NCBI RefSeq assembly: GCF_010093815.1
Contig: NW_022985553.1
Location: 1,646,133 to 1,710,132 of the forward strand
Reading direction: 5' to 3'
Length of the DNA stretch: 64,000 bases
Source: Pseudovirgaria hyperparasitica
Lineage: Eukaryota; Ascomycota; Dothideomycetes; Acrospermales; Acrospermaceae
Made by a program: the position numbers and the translations under genes. Below the pieces are notes generated by a model. It did not search any database. It was not told the DNA's origin and saw nothing but the letters and a program-made list of their open reading frames with translations. The stretch's first letter is position 1; every line of letters begins with the position of its first letter. Below are positions 34,712 to 45,371 of this stretch, piece after piece.

Positions 34712-36666
34712 ATGGCTCACGGAAACCACCACCATGCGCACTTGAGGCATGGAAAACGTCAGATCCAGCTCCCTCGCGTTCCTGATCCGCAGGACATTGT
34801 AAACGCCGTCGAGACAGGTATGCATACACCTTTGATCGCGTCAGAGTGTTCACGCTAACAGCTGTGCTAGTGGTTCAGATTGTGTATGAGACAGGTACTA
34901 CGAAGTGACGTGTGGTTAGTGGACCAAGTACTGATTCTTTGTGTAGCTGCACAAAACTTCGATGGTCCTGCTACCTTGTGAGTGTAGCCTACGTCTGTTC
35001 GTACCGTTCGTTGCTTAACAGTCGCAGTGTCACCCCGACCATCATGGTTGGTCCCCCAGTCCAGCAGACCCAACAGCCAGAAGCGAAACCAACGGATAGT
35101 CCCAGCGATGAGAACAACAACCAGGACACTGCGCCCTCGAAAGCGCAGACTTCAGCAGACAGTGTGCCAACCGTCATCTCAGCTCCCGTCAGCGATATCA
35201 CCCCATCTGCTACAGACCTGCTCTTTGATGGACCTCACGCGACATCCGTTTCATCCTCTGCCGGTCTAGCTTCCGATGCCACTGCAGCACCTTCGTCTAC
35301 AACAAGCGCCGCTGCCTCTTCATCAAGCGGTGGCATGTCAGCCGCTGGTACTGCAGGTCTCGTCATCGGTGTCCTGCTCTTGGCGGGTGCCGCTTTAGCG
35401 TTCATTCTGTTCTGCATCAAGAGAAAGAAGAGAGATGCCCAGAAGGCGCGCCAGCCCATTGACGATGAGGACAATGAAAAGAACGACTTCTTGGGTGCTG
35501 CTCCATCTCCCAACATTGGTGGCAGTAGCGCAAGCGTTCGAACTGCTCGTACCCACACCGAAGCGCCGCGTCTGAGTTTGCGACCTGTCACTGAATTCGA
35601 CCCAGCTCTGGAGGAGAAGCGTAGAAGTGCGGCGAACGCCCTCGAGATGGCTTCGGCTCCTACTGCTGGTGGCATGCTTGCTCCTGCGGCAAAACCCACC
35701 ATCAGCGCCTGGGAACGACGAGGTGCCGAAAAACATCAGCAGTCGAATCCATTCTCTGATCCTGTCAATCCTTTTGGCAACGATGCCGCTACTTCTAATG
35801 AAGCCACTCGTTCTCCAACTGGCCCGCTACCGGACAGTCCCTCTGACCAATCCAATACCCTCGTGGACAACAGCGACGTCGCTACTGGAGTTGCTGCCGG
35901 TGTTGCTGCTGGGGCTGCTGCCGGTGCTGCTGCGGCTGTTGCTGCTCGGAAACCCCTCCCATCTCAGACAGAGCAGTCCACGGGCGCCACGCAAGAAAAG
36001 CCCATCGTGGAGAGACGCCCAGTTCCTGAGCAGTCAGGTCCCGATCCAACTTGGGTAGAAGATGTCCCTGCTTCACCCGGGCCAGCTCCTACCGGACCAC
36101 CACCTGTGGTTGCTCTTGCAAATGGCTCCGCACCCGACAACGTTCATCGCGTCCAGCTAGACTTCAAGCCATCGATGGACGACGAATTGGAAATCCGCGC
36201 TGGTCAATTGGTCCGCATGCTCCACGAATACGACGATGGCTGGGCTCTGTGTATACGCATGGATCGCTCGCGTCAAGGTGTTGTACCCCGTAGCTGCTTG
36301 TCTAAAATGCCCGTGAAGCCTCGACAAGGTCCCCCACCTCAGATGCGACGCCCAGGACCTCCTCGTGGTCCAACAGGTCCAGGTGTGCCACGTCCTTTGA
36401 CTCCTAGTAGCGGCCGCAACTCGCCTGCGCATGGTCGTCCCATGTCTCCAGCCGGTCGTACTAGAGCCAATAGCAACGTCCAGCAGCGTTCGATGTCCCC
36501 TGGACCTTACGGTGGTGGACCCCAACAGATGCGCCCTCAGCCAGACGGTCGTCGTCGCTCTAATTCCGCCACTGCAATGCAAGCACGTCGTCAATCTCCG
36601 CCAAGCCCATTGAACCCTTCCTCCCAATCGCCTGAAACAAAGCCTGTGCCAGGCATGGCTCTTTAA
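34712..36666 (+). CDS. Single-pass membrane protein with cytoplasmic SH3 domain
   Basis: Four exons (34712-34817, 34871-34894, 34947-34977, 35022-36666) give 601 residues. The N-terminus is His-rich (MAHGNHHHAHLRHGKR) without a classical signal peptide, then a Ser/Thr/Ala-rich external region. One transmembrane segment (AGLVIGVLLLAGAALAFILF) is followed by IKRKKR, indicating a cytoplasmic C-terminus. That tail has an Ala/Gly block (VAAGVAAGAAAGAAAAVAAR), an SH3 domain (VHRVQLDFKPSMDDELEIRA, later DDGWALC and GVVPRSCL) and a Pro/Arg/Ser-rich end. Such proteins are thought to act in polarity or wall sensing; the exact role is unknown. Exons 2 and 3 are only 24 and 31 nt, but frame and donor/acceptor sites support them. 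Confidence 0.85.
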
Positions 36667-37775
36667 GAACACTCTTTCAGCTTAACAGCTACCGAGCTGT
36701 CCGTCATGCACAGGCGAGAAAGATTGGCTAGGTACATGTGCTTTACGAGAGACGCCCATGGAGTTCTATCGGACCATTGATTCCCCTTCAACAACCCGCT
36801 TTAGCAATACCCACTTTCGACAACAACGAATTTTCTTTGCGAGCTTGCTCGCTTACGCTCTCTACACTGCAGCCTGCAGCAGGCTGATTATTGGCCTTGA
36901 AGCTCGGCTCGCGACTATTTCTCTGCAAGTGCTACCAGAAGGTCACAATTTCCTTACAGCTTCTCGACCTATAGTATCGAACGAATCGATAATGTTTTTT
37001 ATGGCGGTCAGTGAGTGCGTTTTTTTCGAGAAGCGATTTTATGCAGATTCCTCTCTCCGCGGTCTTCTGCTACCCTAGCTCTTGTCATCACCACTCTAGT
37101 AGTCACTGTGGTGGAAGTCTCCTCGTGTGGCTTTAGAGGCGGAAGGGGGGCAGGTTATATTTTCTAGGGGAGGAAAGGCTCGTTGCTCTCTCTCTCTCTC
37201 TCTATGCACACTTTGAAAACTTTAGTTGAGAATATCAATCAATCATGTATGTGTAGTAGCTAGGTAGATGATGGGCCGCCATATTCTCATAGCAGCGAGA
37301 AATGTATCATAGTGTCTGTGTGCTGTGTGTGTCTGTGTGTGTATTGACCTGAATCTGCCTGCTTATTACACAACAAACTACAAATTATCAAAGATTAACG
37401 AGGAATGCACGTGTGACTTTTCATTTGTGATTATTTGTTTTCTCTCTTGCTGTATATCGCCAGTTAGCTAGCTAGCTAATTAGGTGTGCGATTTCCCGAA
37501 TGTGTTGTGGAGTCTTTTCGATATTTTGTCTTTGTTATATCGTGGCTTGCGTACTGGGAGAGAACTACACAGATGAGCAAGGAGCTCCTGTCTCTCTGTC
37601 TCTACATGTGTATTTATACACCTAGCAGCCATTACGCTATCCAGCACCCGGCTCGCTCTCCTTCCACGTCCACAGCCCGGCCCCCTAAATCGCATCCTCT
37701 GACCCATCCATCAACTCATCAACCCCTCGACCCCTCAACCCCTCAATCCCAAACCACCCAACCCAACCCAACCCC
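36667..37775. other. Convergent 3' region, SH3 gene and PCI gene
   Basis: 1.1 kb with no gene. It includes a (CT)n run at 37184-37203 and TG-rich stretches near 37316-37342. Confidence 0.5.
37184..37203. repeat. (CT)n dinucleotide run
   Basis: About ten CT units followed by ATGCAC. Confidence 0.8.
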
Positions 37776-40480
37776 TCAAAACCCAACCGGCCTAGCCCCC
37801 GACAAATTAACCACCATCCCGGGTCCAAACCTCTGCGCGCCACCACCAGCACCACGACCGCCATTAGCAACAACAGCCTCATCGCGTTTCCAGCCCGGCA
37901 CATCGGCATCACAGCGCGCGACAAGCGCCGCGTAAACAGGGGGAAAGCCATTCTTCAGCGCGCCGCCCTCGCGTCGAGCACCAGACAGGGCTAGTTTCTT
38001 GCCGCGGTGCGACATGTAGCCGTTGAGTAGGCCCTGCTGCATTAGACTGGCGGCTAGAGCCTCGATTTCGGGGACGTCGGGTAAGGGGGGGCGGTTGTGC
38101 GGGAGGAGGGTTGTGTTGTTGGGTTTGTTGTTGTTGTTGCTGGTGGTGGTGGTGGTGGTGGTGGTGGTGGGGCTTTCGTCGTGTAGGTCGGCGTGCACGA
38201 AGCGGTTTTTGGACCATGGGATGGCGGCAAAGTCTTCGGGGCCGTGGAGGGCGGTGGTGGGGCCGAAGATGTGGTTTAGGTTGCGGACGCCGGCGGGTTC
38301 CTGGGGTACCTGGCTCTGGGGGCGGAGGGCGCGGACTTCGAGCCAGGCGAAGAGGCGGGCTGTAATAGCGAGGTCGAGGTTCGGGGGTTTCTGGGCGGTC
38401 GGGTCGCCTGGGTCGCCGAAGAGGATGAAGATTTTGCGGAGGAGTGTGCGGTGGACGAGAACGAGGGCGGTGCGACGGAGGGGGAGGAGAAGGGCGTGTC
38501 TGTAGAGCCATTGGGCTGGGGGCGAGGGGTGGAGCGTGGGGTCGTTGAGGAGGGAGAGCGAGGTGAGGCGACGGAAGCGCTCGAGGTGGCCTTTGCGAAT
38601 GGTGTCGATGAGGGGGCTGAATTTGGAGTGTAGGCCTCGGGCTTCAGGGAGTGCGTAGCAGGCGTGAGTTGGGAACCGGCCCAGGGTGATGTTGCTTGTT
38701 ATGAGGTGGATGAGAATGGCGCGGCGTTGTCTGGGGTAGTATGATGGCGTTTGGTCAAATGCGGATTGCAGGGCGAGGGATGCACGGTAGAAGTGGCCGG
38801 TGGAGAAGTGGAAACGACCGAGATAGTATAGATATGTGACACGCTCGGCTGCGGGATAGAGGGACAGTGGAGGAGAGGCGTTTTGGATGTTGTTGAAGAT
38901 TTGCTCGGTGGCGCCGACCTTCTTGGCTGCGAAGAGGACTTTTAGACATGTGTTAGCGATGGTATAAATCGCTGCTTTCTTGCCCTCTGGCCGTCCACCT
39001 TTGACAGGTGTCCGGTCGTTCAAGCAGGTTGTGAAGATAACGCGTACTGTGTTCGCCGCTCTTTCGGGCAGCGACTCTGAAGTTCCATCTTCAGCAATCA
39101 TGCGCGGTATGTCGTTCCGTTTGTCCAGCAGTATCGAAAACGACGTGAGTGTCTTGCAGTAGCCCACAGCTGTCGGTAAGATGATTTCACCAAATGCAGG
39201 ACTGCTCAAGGCACCGTTGGTCCTCCTATATACATGTCAGCGGATACTTCCCTCGTGATGAAAATCTTAACCCACCCAACAAGCTCACTCAGCAAGTCGT
39301 ATGCGCCCTTGATATCGTTTCCGTCCACATCTCGTATGTAGGCCAGGTATTGTGCCATGAATTTCGTAAACGCACCCCAGGTTACATCATCAACCCCCTG
39401 CGAAGCTATTGGCAACAGCGCAGCGCATCTCATCTCCAGTTTAGGATCCAGTGTCGACCATTGGCCATCAGGTGGCTCTGTTCGTGGATATGCTTGCCGT
39501 AGTTCGGCGATCATCTGGTTATAGTCGTTTGCGAAAGGAGGTTCAATGAGTAGCCAAGCCTGGAGTTGTGCTCCATCTCGGGCAGCAATGAGGTTGTTGA
39601 CTCCCTTCAGGAACTCGGTGACTTTGGGTCCAGAATCCATGGCTGGGAGTCCAAAAGACGAAGTGGAAGAACGCCAGGGACCAGCCCCAGAGGAGAAAGG
39701 ATTCGCTAAAGCTGATGTATTTTGCGTCTGGTCACCTATCCATGGATTACTCTCGTCAGGTGGAAAAGACCACCAAGAATCTGGTAGCGTAGAACAGATG
39801 TTGGGAAAAGCCTGGTTGCCGCCAATAACTCCGAAACAATTGCTTGCTGCAGCCGACACTTCGGGCTCCACGTCCGGCAAATCTATTTCTGGAGTTTCCA
39901 GTCGCAAGACAGAACTGTAGCTGTAGTCCGACGCACAGTCACTGTATTCTGAGTCTGGTAACTCGATATTCCCAGCCCAGTCAACAGCAAAATTGCCCAC
40001 TGAGGTTGACCGTATCTCACCGCACTTGCAATGCTTTTCGAGCTCCTTGTATACAAACTCGCAAAAGTAGGCTGCTAGCTTGTACACTCCCGACCTCTTG
40101 ATATGCCCTTGTGGTGCCTGATTATTCCAGAATGTGTTGAACCAGGTATCGCGATACTGTTCCGGGACGAGTGGACGGGGCTTGTCAAGGTCGTATACCG
40201 TGGGTTTGACGGTCGCGATGAACTGTTCGGCAGACAGTCCGGTCGATGGTATATGCAATTGGCTTTTCAGTCGCCGCTTCGCGTTCTTAATTGTGCTGCG
40301 CAATTCGTGGTCGCGTCGTTGCGCATCACTCCGGCGGCTTTTGCTGGTTTTGGAGCTTGGGCCTCTTGGTCCGGCAGCTCCTCCAGTTCGCGCTAGGCAG
40401 TTTTCGGCATAAGACTCAGACCAATCTGTCGCTTTGCCTGGTCCATGATTATAAACATACCCTCGCTTGTTCGTAGGCAT
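37776..40480 (-). CDS. PCI-domain protein of the Thp1/PCID2/Csn12 group with long N-terminal extension
   Basis: Two exons (39276-40480 and 37776-39225) joined by a 50-nt intron (GTGGGT, branch CTGAC, TATATAG) give 884 residues. The PCI part begins near residue 310 (KVTEFLKGVNNLIAARDGAQ) and continues through SPPLSLYPAAERVTYLYYLG and HLITSNITLGRFP, the layout of Thp1/PCID2 (TREX-2 mRNA export) and the related Csn12. The first about 300 residues carry KRGYVYNHGPGKATDWSESY, a basic segment, a Cys pair (KHCKCGEI) and an acidic stretch; I do not recognise them. Near the end is a Thr/Asn tract (poly-Thr then NNNN) coded by a trinucleotide repeat. The start at 40480 is the first good Met after a poor upstream stretch. 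Alternatively translation may begin at the Met of MDSGPKVTEF. Confidence 0.75.
38125..38169 (-). repeat. Coding trinucleotide repeat (poly-Thr/poly-Asn)
   Basis: TTG units followed by about ten TGG units on the + strand, which read as Asn and Thr tracts in the PCI protein on the - strand. Likely length-variable. Confidence 0.85.
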
Positions 40481-40825
40481 CTTTGTCAGAAGTCTGCTGT
40501 GTGTGCTTTGGATATAGAATGAGGATAAGCAGCGCAGTTCGTCCATGAAGTACAAACTATGAGGTTCCTTTGTTCGTCGAAAGAATGTGACCCGTGCGGC
40601 AATATATGAGCAAGCATGCTTATTGGAATGCGCCTCTCGGGTCAAACAGACACAATTTAGCAGCAAGGTCACAGTCCTTGTGCACACGTCCGTGGCGTAG
40701 CAAGTATTTGACGTCCTGTTCTCATAATTTATCGCTGTATGTACAAAGCATTTCATTTTGGTGTCAGGCGCCTCCTTGGCGATCCTGTCTTCCATTAGGA
40801 GATCATTTCTATACTAACCAAGCAT
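40481..40825. promoter_or_regulatory. Region between bli-3 and the PCI gene
   Basis: 345 nt. It holds the bli-3 3' end and the PCI gene promoter. The PCI frame stays open to 40795, but that part is not protein-like. Confidence 0.4.
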
Positions 40826-41496
40826 CTACAGAGAGCCAGAGGCAGCCCATCCTTGCAGTTCAGACTCGCTCAAGTAGCGCAGCTTGTTGACGCTCGCAGC
40901 CTCGCCGGTGGCCACACCCTTGGCAAACTCAATGGCGCCACCAATGACAGTTCTCCGACTGATGGCGTACTGAGCAGTCTTCGCCTTGACCCTAATCACA
41001 CCAATACGAGGGTCGTTTGGACCACCGTCATGTTTGCCATCGCCAAGGTCGCCGAGCCATGCCTTGAGGGCAGGGGAGTAGTGCTTCTGAACAACAGCTC
41101 GGTCGGTCTCGACCGAAGCGGTGCCGGAGATAGACGCCCACTCACCCGAGGGATTGAGGAAAGCAAGGTTGATGGCCGCATCGTTGGTCAAATCGTCCGT
41201 CTTACCGGTCTCGGTATTGGTATGGAAGATGAGTTCGGTACCGTTCTTCTCCTGTAGCACGAGTCAATATGTTGTAGAGGGGTTGATCTGTTATAAGGTC
41301 TTACCTTTCCAGCCAGCGCCATGCAGCGACTGACTAGCAAGCCAGTCTCGCTATCCTTGGTGGTCATCATGCAGAACTTGCTCTTGTCGGCGAAGGTGAT
41401 GAGGTCCTTGACCTTCTCGTCTAACGAAGGCTCCTCCTTGTTCTTCTCCTTGTAGGGATCTGGGTTGGCAGCATCGGAATTGCTAAAAGTAGACAT
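40826..41496 (-). CDS. bli-3: Bli-3-type FMN-binding split-barrel protein
   Basis: Two exons (41305-41496, 40826-41251) give 205 residues. It is a close match to the pyridoxamine 5'-phosphate oxidase-like/general stress protein 26 family, with KFCMMTTKDSETGLLVSRCM, LIFHTNTETGKTDDL, LNPSGEWASISGTA and YSPALKAWLGDLGDGKHDGG. In Neurospora bli-3 is a blue-light-induced gene; the biochemical role of the flavin-binding protein is not settled. The start at MSTFSNSDAA is the usual family N-terminus, but the frame is open upstream to other Met codons (see leader entry). It is head to head with the hydrolase-NTF2 gene. Confidence 0.9.
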
Positions 41497-41664
41497 CTTG
41501 TTGATTGCAGTACGGTTTGTGCTTGGAATGAATTGAGATGTAAGCTTTTGGGAAGGTCTGTCTATTGTCGTGAGTATAATTGATCTTGTCTGGACAGCAA
41601 GGTGTAATTGTTTGGGAGGGAAGCGTTGGAGTTGAAGGAAACGTCTGATAGGTAGCGATGCCAT
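41497..41664 (-). other. In-frame presequence-like leader upstream of bli-3
   Basis: 56 codons from ATG at 41664 run in frame into the bli-3 start. The first 33 residues (MASLPIRRFLQLQRFPPKQL followed by HLAVQTRSIILTT) have no acidic residue and alternate Arg/Leu, like a mitochondrial presequence. Whether this is translated is unknown. Confidence 0.3.
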
Positions 41665-42052
41665 TGGCATATATGGTGTGCTCAGTGGAAGATCTATGAA
41701 GATGGTGAACTTACAGTTTACGGTTCTCGGAGTGAAGAGTAACTGGAGAGGAGTGGATTGCGTAGTGCTGGTAAGGACATACGTGCTCTTTACATATGGG
41801 CGATGCTCCTTGTGCCCCACATGACATCATGACCAGCTTCACGTCCACCTCAGGCACCAACCACATAAATGTCGATAGAAGGCGCCATGCAACTTTGGCA
41901 TTTGCCATTCACTTGGCAGCTTTAGCCTTGGCCACGAAGCCTACGGATTTGTGGTTGGCAGCTTTCACGACTAAATAGATTCCACTTACACCTATTGTTC
42001 CTGTCCTATCGATGATCTGATTGATCGCTCGCTCCTTTGGGCCCCAGTCAGT

Positions 42053-43245
42053 ATGTCCAACAATCTCCTATCACCAACGCAGTCTGGGATGGGCTTTCTG
42101 AGCTTCAACAGCATGCCACCTCGCCTGCATATCGCTGGAGACGACCCTGAATTTGATCCTGAAACCATTCAACACTGGAAGGAAGAGGGCTACCATGTTA
42201 GCTACCACTTCTGCGACAGGAACGACCCAAAGCCTTTTCAGAGGCTTCTCAAGTCTCTGTCTGATGATTTAGAGCTCGGCGAGGCATATGCGCTAGTGAC
42301 ATATGGCCATGCAGCATCACAGGCTCTAGCTGTACATATAAAGCCCCAGCCACGGCTCTGCGCGCTCATTGCGTATTATCCAGACACAGTCGTGCACGCA
42401 AATGCAAAGTATCCTTCACAGTTGCAGGTACTCTGCCATCTGGCGGGAACGCAGCAGTTCAGTCCAAGCTTTAAGAGCTACCGATATCCACAGACGCAGG
42501 AGGGCTTCGCAGAGAGCGATCTCGAAGAATATGACAAGGTTGCTGCAGGTCTGAGTTGGAGTCGAAGCCTTGCTGCTGTTCGCAGGGGCTTCAAACGTGA
42601 AAACTCGGACCTTGAAGCTGTCTGGGAAGACCATGTCGCTTGTAGGTACCATAAAGGGCGAAATGCTAACATGAGTACTGATTCTAGAACGTAGTGACAT
42701 TTACGCATCGTGAAGCTGCTGGAACTGTAAGGACCATGCGACCTAAGGCAACTCTGCATTGCGTGCCAACCATGACGGGAGGGATAGGCCAGAAAGAGCT
42801 CCTAAAATTCTACCGGGACTTTTTTATTCCTTCTACTCCTCAATCACTAAGTATCAGACTTATTTCGCGGACAATCGGGGAAGACCAGGTTGTTGATGAA
42901 ATGTTTGTAGCATTGCGACATACGCAAGAGATTGACTGGTTGCTTCCAGGAGTTCCACCCACAAACAAACAGATCGAGATCATGATTGTGAGCGTAGTCG
43001 GAGTACGAGGAGGCAGGTTGGTCCATGAAAGGCTATACTGGGATCAAGCAAGTGTTCTGGTTCAAATTGGCCTATTAGATCCAAAGCTTGTACCAAAAAG
43101 CATGCAAGACAAGGGCATGGAACGACTGCCAGTCGCTGGAAAGGAGGCTGCACGCAAAGTCCTTGACATTGAGGAAATTCCTGGTAATACTTTAATACCG
43201 GACTGGAACGATGGAGAACCATCCAACGGTGCTCGTGGCTCCTGA
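42053..43245 (+). CDS. Dienelactone hydrolase-like/NTF2-like (SnoaL) fusion protein
   Basis: Two exons (42053-42641, 42695-43245) give 379 residues. The intron has donor GTAGGT, branch CTAAC and acceptor CGTAG; this choice gives WEDHVALTFTHREA, which fits the start of an NTF2-like domain. The N-terminal about 190 residues resemble a dienelactone hydrolase but the nucleophile elbow (G-Y-C-x-G-G in active enzymes) reads VTYGHAASQAL, so the catalytic Cys is missing. The C-terminal half (VPTMTGGIGQKELLKFYRDF, then VDEMFVALRHTQEIDWLLPG and LYWDQASVLVQIGLLDP) is a SnoaL-like NTF2 fold, with conserved pocket residues. This architecture occurs in filamentous fungi without an assigned substrate. It is convergent with rmt2, only 74 nt apart. 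Confidence 0.85.
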
Positions 43246-43319
43246 AAATTCGATCGAATCCGGTGGCTTGAATTGTATCGACAATTGAATGTGTCAGAGT
43301 GCTCTGGGAGCAATTGCAC

Positions 43320-44676
43320 TTACGCCATAAAGGTACAAGTCGGTAAACGATAGGTCTTGAGCTTCCAATATGGCCGCTTCACCCCTTCCCACTCTCCGGA
43401 AGCAACAAGGTCAGGGATGTCAATGTTTTCCCAATCAACGTCGAATCCAGCTTCGAGAAGATCCATTTCCACGACCTAAATTCTGTCAGCACATTCATAG
43501 ATGCTCTCATGAGAGATAACTGACATTCTTGTATACGTCGTAGCAAATCTGTCGGTCTGCACCCATCCCATTGAAGAAGCCGAACCTCCCTCCTTCCTCG
43601 AGTAATCCAATGACATGTTCGGTGAAGAAGTCCCGCAAAGCTTTGTACTCCTCGGCAAATGTATCGAAATAGATGGCATTGAATAACAGCCCCTGCTGAG
43701 CGAGTTTCGGTACTACGTCTTGCCATTTCCCCTCGTGAATGACAACATTTTCTCGCTCATACCAGCCGTCCCGTCGCATCTGTGCTAACACGTCCGGATG
43801 TGCTTCCACAATATGATGTGCAATCGGTGACTGCTCCTGGAATGCCTTGTCGATCATGCCCATGCCGTGCCCAACATTCAACACACGAGCTTCAACACTC
43901 GGCAGCAAGAGCTTCGCACTCCGCTCCATGATAGGACCTTCCCAAGACATCATGACGCCGTTGGCAGAGCGATCCAGAATTTGGCTGTCGCTGATAGTCA
44001 CGGGATGAGAGAGATATGTCGAATTATGAGCAGAGACATCACTCTCAATCTGCTCGCCTGTGGAGCCAGCACCAGCCAAATCAGTAGTCGAGTTATCTTG
44101 CACCTCAATCGCGTCCTGTGCCTCCTCCTCTTCATGCTCATCTTTTCCTCCCTCCTCTTCCCCACTCTCCTCCTCCTCCTCATCCTCAGCATCAGCCAGC
44201 GCCTCATACCCATCAAGCCTACCAAGCAGCAACTCAGCCCGCACCCCCGCATCAACCATCAAATCATACACCTCCCTCACCCCCAGCCTCTCCGCCACAC
44301 ACCCGGGCGTCTCATCATTCACATCCAACTCATTCCAAATCGCCCCGTGCTGCAGCAACAACCGCACCGTGCGCACCGCCGCTGCTATCTCGTCTTCCCT
44401 CTCCTGTTTCTTCCGCCGCTCCTCTGCCCCCTCCTCCCCCTCCTCCCCTGTTGCTGTATCACCATTCACATGCCCCCCGTCTTCATGCTCGTCATGGCTT
44501 ATATCAAGCGCCGCGATCGCCGCATGCAGAGGCGTGAATCCGGTGTCGCTGTCTTGTACGTTCGCGGAGCTGTGGCGGAGGAGGTCGCGTAGGGCGCTGA
44601 TGTCGTGGTGGGCGGCGGCGAGGAGGAGGGATTGCGTTGTGAGGTCGGTGTCGGTGGCGAATGCTGGGTCGTCCAT
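43320..44676 (-). CDS. rmt2: Protein arginine N-methyltransferase 2
   Basis: Two exons (43525-44676, 43320-43475) give 435 residues. Rmt2 methylates the delta nitrogen of arginine in ribosomal protein Rpl12. The N-terminal ankyrin-like repeats (LLLAAAHHDISALRDLLRHS, then GFTPLHAAIAALD and VRLLLQHGA) are interrupted by an acidic-polar insert, and a second strongly acidic run (EDEEEEESGEEEGGKDEHEE) precedes the methyltransferase domain. SAM-binding motif I is RVLNVGHGMGMIDKAFQE; post-I is HHIVEAHPDVL; the conserved end is YWKLKTYRLPTCTF. The intron uses GTCAGT. The stop codon overlaps a GTAAGT-like string, but the family length argues against another exon. Confidence 0.93.
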
Positions 44677-44822
44677 TGTTGTGAATGGGGACTGCTATCG
44701 TGTCGGTTTTGTTGGTTCACATGCGTTGGGTTTGGGTGGTGGTGATAGGAGGAAGGGGGTTTTTTTTGGGGGGGGGGGTGTTGGGAAGAAATGTTTTGTT
44801 TGATGTTGTTGGTGGGTGTGTG

Positions 44823-44838
44823 GGTACGGTACCGTACC
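44823..44838. promoter_or_regulatory. Perfect 16-nt palindrome GGTACGGTACCGTACC
   Basis: The sequence equals its own reverse complement over 16 nt and sits about 150 nt upstream of the rmt2 start. It could be a dimeric transcription-factor site; no known factor is assigned. Confidence 0.6.
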
Positions 44839-44900
44839 TGCAGGCGGGTGTGTGCGTGGTGCCTTTAGTGGGCGTGGCGCGCGTGTATTCAATGCGAGCC

Positions 44901-44906
44901 CACGTG
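44901..44906. promoter_or_regulatory. CACGTG E/G-box
   Basis: Core of a longer imperfect inverted repeat (GCCCACGTGGTGGGC), a typical bHLH-binding sequence, about 225 nt upstream of the rmt2 start. Confidence 0.5.
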
Positions 44907-45371
44907 GTGGGCCGGCATGCATGGTGGTGGGGGTACCCGGGGGGGTGTTGTGTGTTTTCGTAGAAGTTTGAATTTGCTGTGTATTTACTGGGTCATATCT
45001 GTATAATTGGCATAGAGCAAGGTCGTGGTCAGAGTCATGCATTCTTTCATTTCAGTCTTCATACTGAGTTTGTAGTGGATGCCCCGCCTCTGACGTCGGC
45101 ATGCCCCTCACTACCGCGACTCAGATACTCAGAATAGACGCGATGCATACTATCCGGACTACTGCATAAACAAAGTGAAACAATACTGTTCGTGTTCCTC
45201 ATCACAGACGTGGCTTGGACAATCCTCTGACACACAAAGTCAGTCATCCACATGGCTGCCCGCAGTGACAAAGAAAGAGAGCTCAATCCATATCATCATC
45301 ATATACATGTTGTTTACAATTCCCTCACCCATTATCCTACCTAGAAGAGTGTGTACATGTATGAATGCAAC

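Larger units (their letters stand above)
44677..45371. promoter_or_regulatory. Promoter region of rmt2
   Basis: 695 nt with no gene. It holds a 10-nt G run near 44769-44778, a perfect 16-nt palindrome at 44823-44838, and a CACGTG at 44901-44906 within a wider inverted repeat. Confidence 0.55.

Noticed and set aside
43230-43330. Extra 3' intron of rmt2 using the GTAAGT that overlaps the stop codon
   Set aside because: The extended protein would run into the convergent gene and exceed the family's normal C-terminus.
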